From Holophagaceae bacterium (GTDB lineage: Bacteria > Acidobacteriota > Holophagae > Holophagales > Holophagaceae), in assembly GCA_003158505.1 (NCBI GenBank), contig PMJK01000033.1, forward strand, positions 14,335-22,944: a DNA stretch of 8,610 nt. Direction: 5' to 3'. The notes below the pieces were generated by a model. That model was not told where the DNA came from. It was given only the letters and a program-made list of their open reading frames with translations, and searched no databases. Shown here piece by piece: positions 7,715 to 8,610 of this stretch; position 1 is the stretch's first letter; each line of letters begins with the position of its first letter. Made by a program: the position numbers and the translations under genes.

Positions 7715-7743
7715 AATAAATAAAGTGTGGGAGCCCGACTCCC
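7715..7743 (-). terminator. Weak terminator-like hairpin, oriented to the minus strand
   Basis: Read on the minus strand, GGGAG and CTCCC (7739-7743 and 7729-7733) form a five-pair stem around a five-base loop. ACAC follows, and then a T/A run complementary to AATAAATAAA at 7715-7724. Read on the plus strand, where it would serve the marC-like gene, there is no T-run. The stem is short and the tract is four bases away, so the call is weak. Confidence 0.22.
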
Positions 7744-7884
7744 TATCCAAGTGAGTCAGAGTCGCCTGGTGGGAAGGTAGGCTTCCGGTCCACTTGCACG
7801 ATTCCTGAATCCCGAGGAGATGGCCATCAAGGGCCATTCATCAAGAAGGCCACGGGAACGAAGTGAGCGTGCTTCGCGGAAGAC

Positions 7885-7905
7885 ATTTTCAGATAGAAAA
7901 TTTTC
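7885..7905. repeat. Overlapping AT-rich inverted repeats upstream of the Cache gene
   Basis: ATTTTC (7885-7890) and GAAAAT (7896-7901) form a six-pair inverted repeat around AGATA. GAAAAT also starts the perfect 10-bp palindrome GAAAATTTTC (7896-7905). The centre of the latter is about 32 bases upstream of the centre of the 7926-7940 palindrome. It could be an upstream promoter element or a regulator site; no family is recognised. Confidence 0.4.
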
Positions 7906-7925
7906 CGGATGGATGGCAAAATCGG

Positions 7926-7940
7926 TTAGGTTAAACCTAA
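7926..7940. promoter_or_regulatory. Perfect 15-bp palindrome resembling a DtxR/MntR-family operator
   Basis: TTAGGTTAAACCTAA is a perfect inverted repeat of seven pairs around a central A. Its arms, TTAGGTT/AACCTAA, match the ends of the known 19-bp DtxR/IdeR iron box consensus (TTAGGTTAGSCTAACCTAA) with a shorter centre, and also resemble the boxes of related manganese/iron repressors such as SirR and MntR. It lies 27 bases before the Cache gene start. The overlapping CCTAAT (7936-7941) is a four-of-six -10 match, so a bound repressor would block transcription there. The palindrome is seen directly; the regulator family is an inference from similarity of the motif. Confidence 0.5.
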
Positions 7941-7949
7941 TTTCCACGT

Positions 7950-7959
7950 CCTTTAAAGG
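7950..7959 (+). promoter_or_regulatory. Ribosome-binding site of the Cache gene inside a palindrome
   Basis: AAAGG (7955-7959) sits eight bases before the ATG at 7968 and supports that start. It is the right arm of the perfect 10-bp palindrome CCTTTAAAGG. The palindrome could be a second regulator half-site or could be coincidence; with no loop it would not form a stable RNA hairpin. Confidence 0.45.
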
Positions 7960-7967
7960 CGAATTCC

Positions 7968-8432
7968 ATGAATCGGGCCAAATGCTTTATTGCGGTGACC
8001 CTTTCCTGCCTTCTCGCCTTTGCCCAGACACCGGCTTCGACCCGGGCGATGACCCTGGTGGAGCAGGCTCTGGCTTTCGCGAAGCAGAACGGCATGACCA
8101 GGTTGATCGAGGAGACCAACTCGCCCCATGGCAGGTTCCATGTGGCCAAAGGGGACGAACTTTACATTTTTATCTACGACGAGCGTGGCCTGACCAAGGC
8201 CTCCGGCTACCGGGCAGAAATGCCTGCCGGCAAGAGCCGATGGGACCGGAGTGACCCTGACGGCGTGATGATCATTCAGAAACTGCTCCGGGTCGCCAAG
8301 AACCAGGTGAGGGGCTGGGTTGATTACAAATACCCCAATCCCGCGACCAATCTGCTCGAGCAGAAAACATCCTATTATGCATTCTATGAAAGCATGATGA
8401 TCGGGTGCGGCATCTATAAGGAGGCGAACTGA
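7968..8432 (+). CDS. Secreted stand-alone single Cache domain protein
   Basis: This 154-residue protein has a signal peptide (MNRAKCFIAVTLSCLLAFAQ, cleavage probably near AQT or ARA). The rest is a single sCache_2-like domain: VEQALAFAKQNG at 31-42, KGDELYIFIYDERGLTKASG at 61-80, DPDGVMIIQKLLRVAKNQ at 97-113, GWVDYKYPNP at 116-125 and SYYAFYESMMIGCGIYK at 135-151. In chemoreceptors and sensor kinases this fold binds small ligands outside the membrane. Here there is no transmembrane anchor after the signal peptide and no signalling domain, so it is probably a free periplasmic ligand-binding protein. Such orphan Cache proteins are known but mostly uncharacterised. The ATG at 7968 is supported by AAAGG. 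A lipoprotein gene follows after 46 bases and may be co-transcribed. The ligand is unknown. Confidence 0.85.
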   Translation: MNRAKCFIAVTLSCLLAFAQTPASTRAMTLVEQALAFAKQNGMTRLIEETNSPHGRFHVAKGDELYIFIYDERGLTKASGYRAEMPAGKSRWDRSDPDGVMIIQKLLRVAKNQVRGWVDYKYPNPATNLLEQKTSYYAFYESMMIGCGIYKEAN

Positions 8433-8478
8433 ACGGTCGGACTCTTCTCGAGCGCTTCTAGGAAGCCTACGGTGAGCC

Positions 8479-8610
8479 ATGAGCGCGTATGCGAATTGCC
8501 CAGGCATCCCCACTCCGTTCAAAAGCAGAAGGGCGTGGGTCACTGCCCTTGCAGCTCTATTCCTGCCACTGCTCCTGATCGGCTGCGGGAACCTGGGGTT
8601 CGGCCCAAAA
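8479..8610 (+). CDS. Putative lipoprotein, N-terminal part (3' end outside window)
   Basis: The frame is open from an ATG at 8479 to the window end, giving 44 codons. An in-frame TGA at 8473-8475 rules out an earlier start. The protein has a polar start (MSAYANCPGIPTPFKSRR), then a hydrophobic segment (about 19-33, AWVTALAALFLPLLL) ending in the lipobox LIGC with lipidation cysteine C36, followed by GNLGFGPK. This is a good lipoprotein signal with an unusually long n-region. Weak ribosome-binding candidates are AGGAAG at 8460-8465 and GGTGAG at 8471-8476. A small GCTTC/GAAGC stem (8454-8466) lies between it and the Cache gene. Too little of the mature protein is visible to name a family. Confidence 0.65.
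   Translation, partial: MSAYANCPGIPTPFKSRRAWVTALAALFLPLLLIGCGNLGFGPK

Larger units (their letters stand above)
7655..7967. other. 313-base gene-free region rich in short palindromes
   Basis: No credible coding sequence is seen on either strand; the short frames here lack family features. The left half (to about 7800) is GC-rich and holds small stems: GGGAG/CTCCC at 7729-7743 and GGAAG/CTTCC at 7772-7786, plus tandem GAGTC at 7753-7757 and 7759-7763. The right half holds GATGGCCATC (7819-7828), three GGCCA copies between 7822 and 7852, CGAAG/CTTCG at 7859-7876, ATTTTC/GAAAAT at 7885-7901, GAAAATTTTC at 7896-7905, TTAGGTTAAACCTAA at 7926-7940 and CCTTTAAAGG at 7950-7959. It must include the Cache gene promoter and probably the 3' end of the marC-like transcript. 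Confidence 0.7.

Noticed and set aside
6085..7719. 544-residue open frame on the plus strand
   Set aside because: It runs antisense through the parvulin gene and then out of frame through the marC-like gene, both of which are well supported.
7756..7947. 63-residue minus-strand frame in the intergenic region
   Set aside because: GTG start inside the palindrome region, no clear ribosome-binding site and no recognisable motif.
7820..8254. 144-residue open frame on the plus strand (MAIKGHSSRRPRERSERASR...)
   Set aside because: It reads non-coding repeat-like DNA and then the Cache gene out of frame; no family features.
7953..8543. 196-residue minus-strand frame
   Set aside because: Antisense to the Cache gene and the lipoprotein start; no domain seen.
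1..8610. CRISPR arrays, tRNA/rRNA genes, insertion sequences, phage or defence genes
   Set aside because: No regularly spaced repeats, no tRNA-like or rRNA-like sequence and no transposase, integrase or defence motifs were seen on either strand.

Overview
The window is GC-rich, gene-dense bacterial DNA with tight ATG/GTG-started operons and Gram-negative-style envelope genes (a lipobox, a periplasmic parvulin, a MarC-type membrane protein). An acidobacterial (Holophaga/Geothrix-like) or deltaproteobacterial-type host would fit the gene mix. That is an inference from gene style only; no phylogenetic marker is present.

Bases 1-1886 (+): the 3' end of a polar amino acid ABC transporter operon, made of a solute-binding protein cut by the window edge, one permease and one ATPase. 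Bases 1890-5715 (-): a compact glcDEF operon for the three-subunit glycolate dehydrogenase (FAD subunit GlcD, second FAD-domain subunit GlcE, iron-sulfur subunit GlcF). The genes are joined by stop/start overlaps and converge on the ABC operon with only 3 bases between stop codons. Bases 5716-5901 hold a possible glcD promoter and two small hairpins.

Bases 5902-6906 (-) encode an exported parvulin-type peptidyl-prolyl isomerase. It is divergent from a MarC/UPF0056 membrane protein at 6986-7654 (+), with 79 bases between the two starts. Bases 7655-7967 are a 313-base gene-free stretch that becomes AT-rich and palindrome-rich. It ends in a perfect 15-bp palindrome that looks like a half-length DtxR/MntR-family metal-regulator operator. 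Immediately downstream is a small secreted protein consisting of one stand-alone Cache domain (7968-8432, +), then the first 44 codons of a lipoprotein (8479 to the window end, +).

Most of the window is ordinary metabolic and envelope DNA. I do not see a clear new multi-gene system. The part most worth a second look is the 3' end: a stand-alone periplasmic ligand-binding Cache domain, a metal-box-like palindrome over its probable promoter, and an unidentified lipoprotein gene next to it. From about 5.9 kb onward the DNA is visibly less GC-rich than the ABC/glc part.
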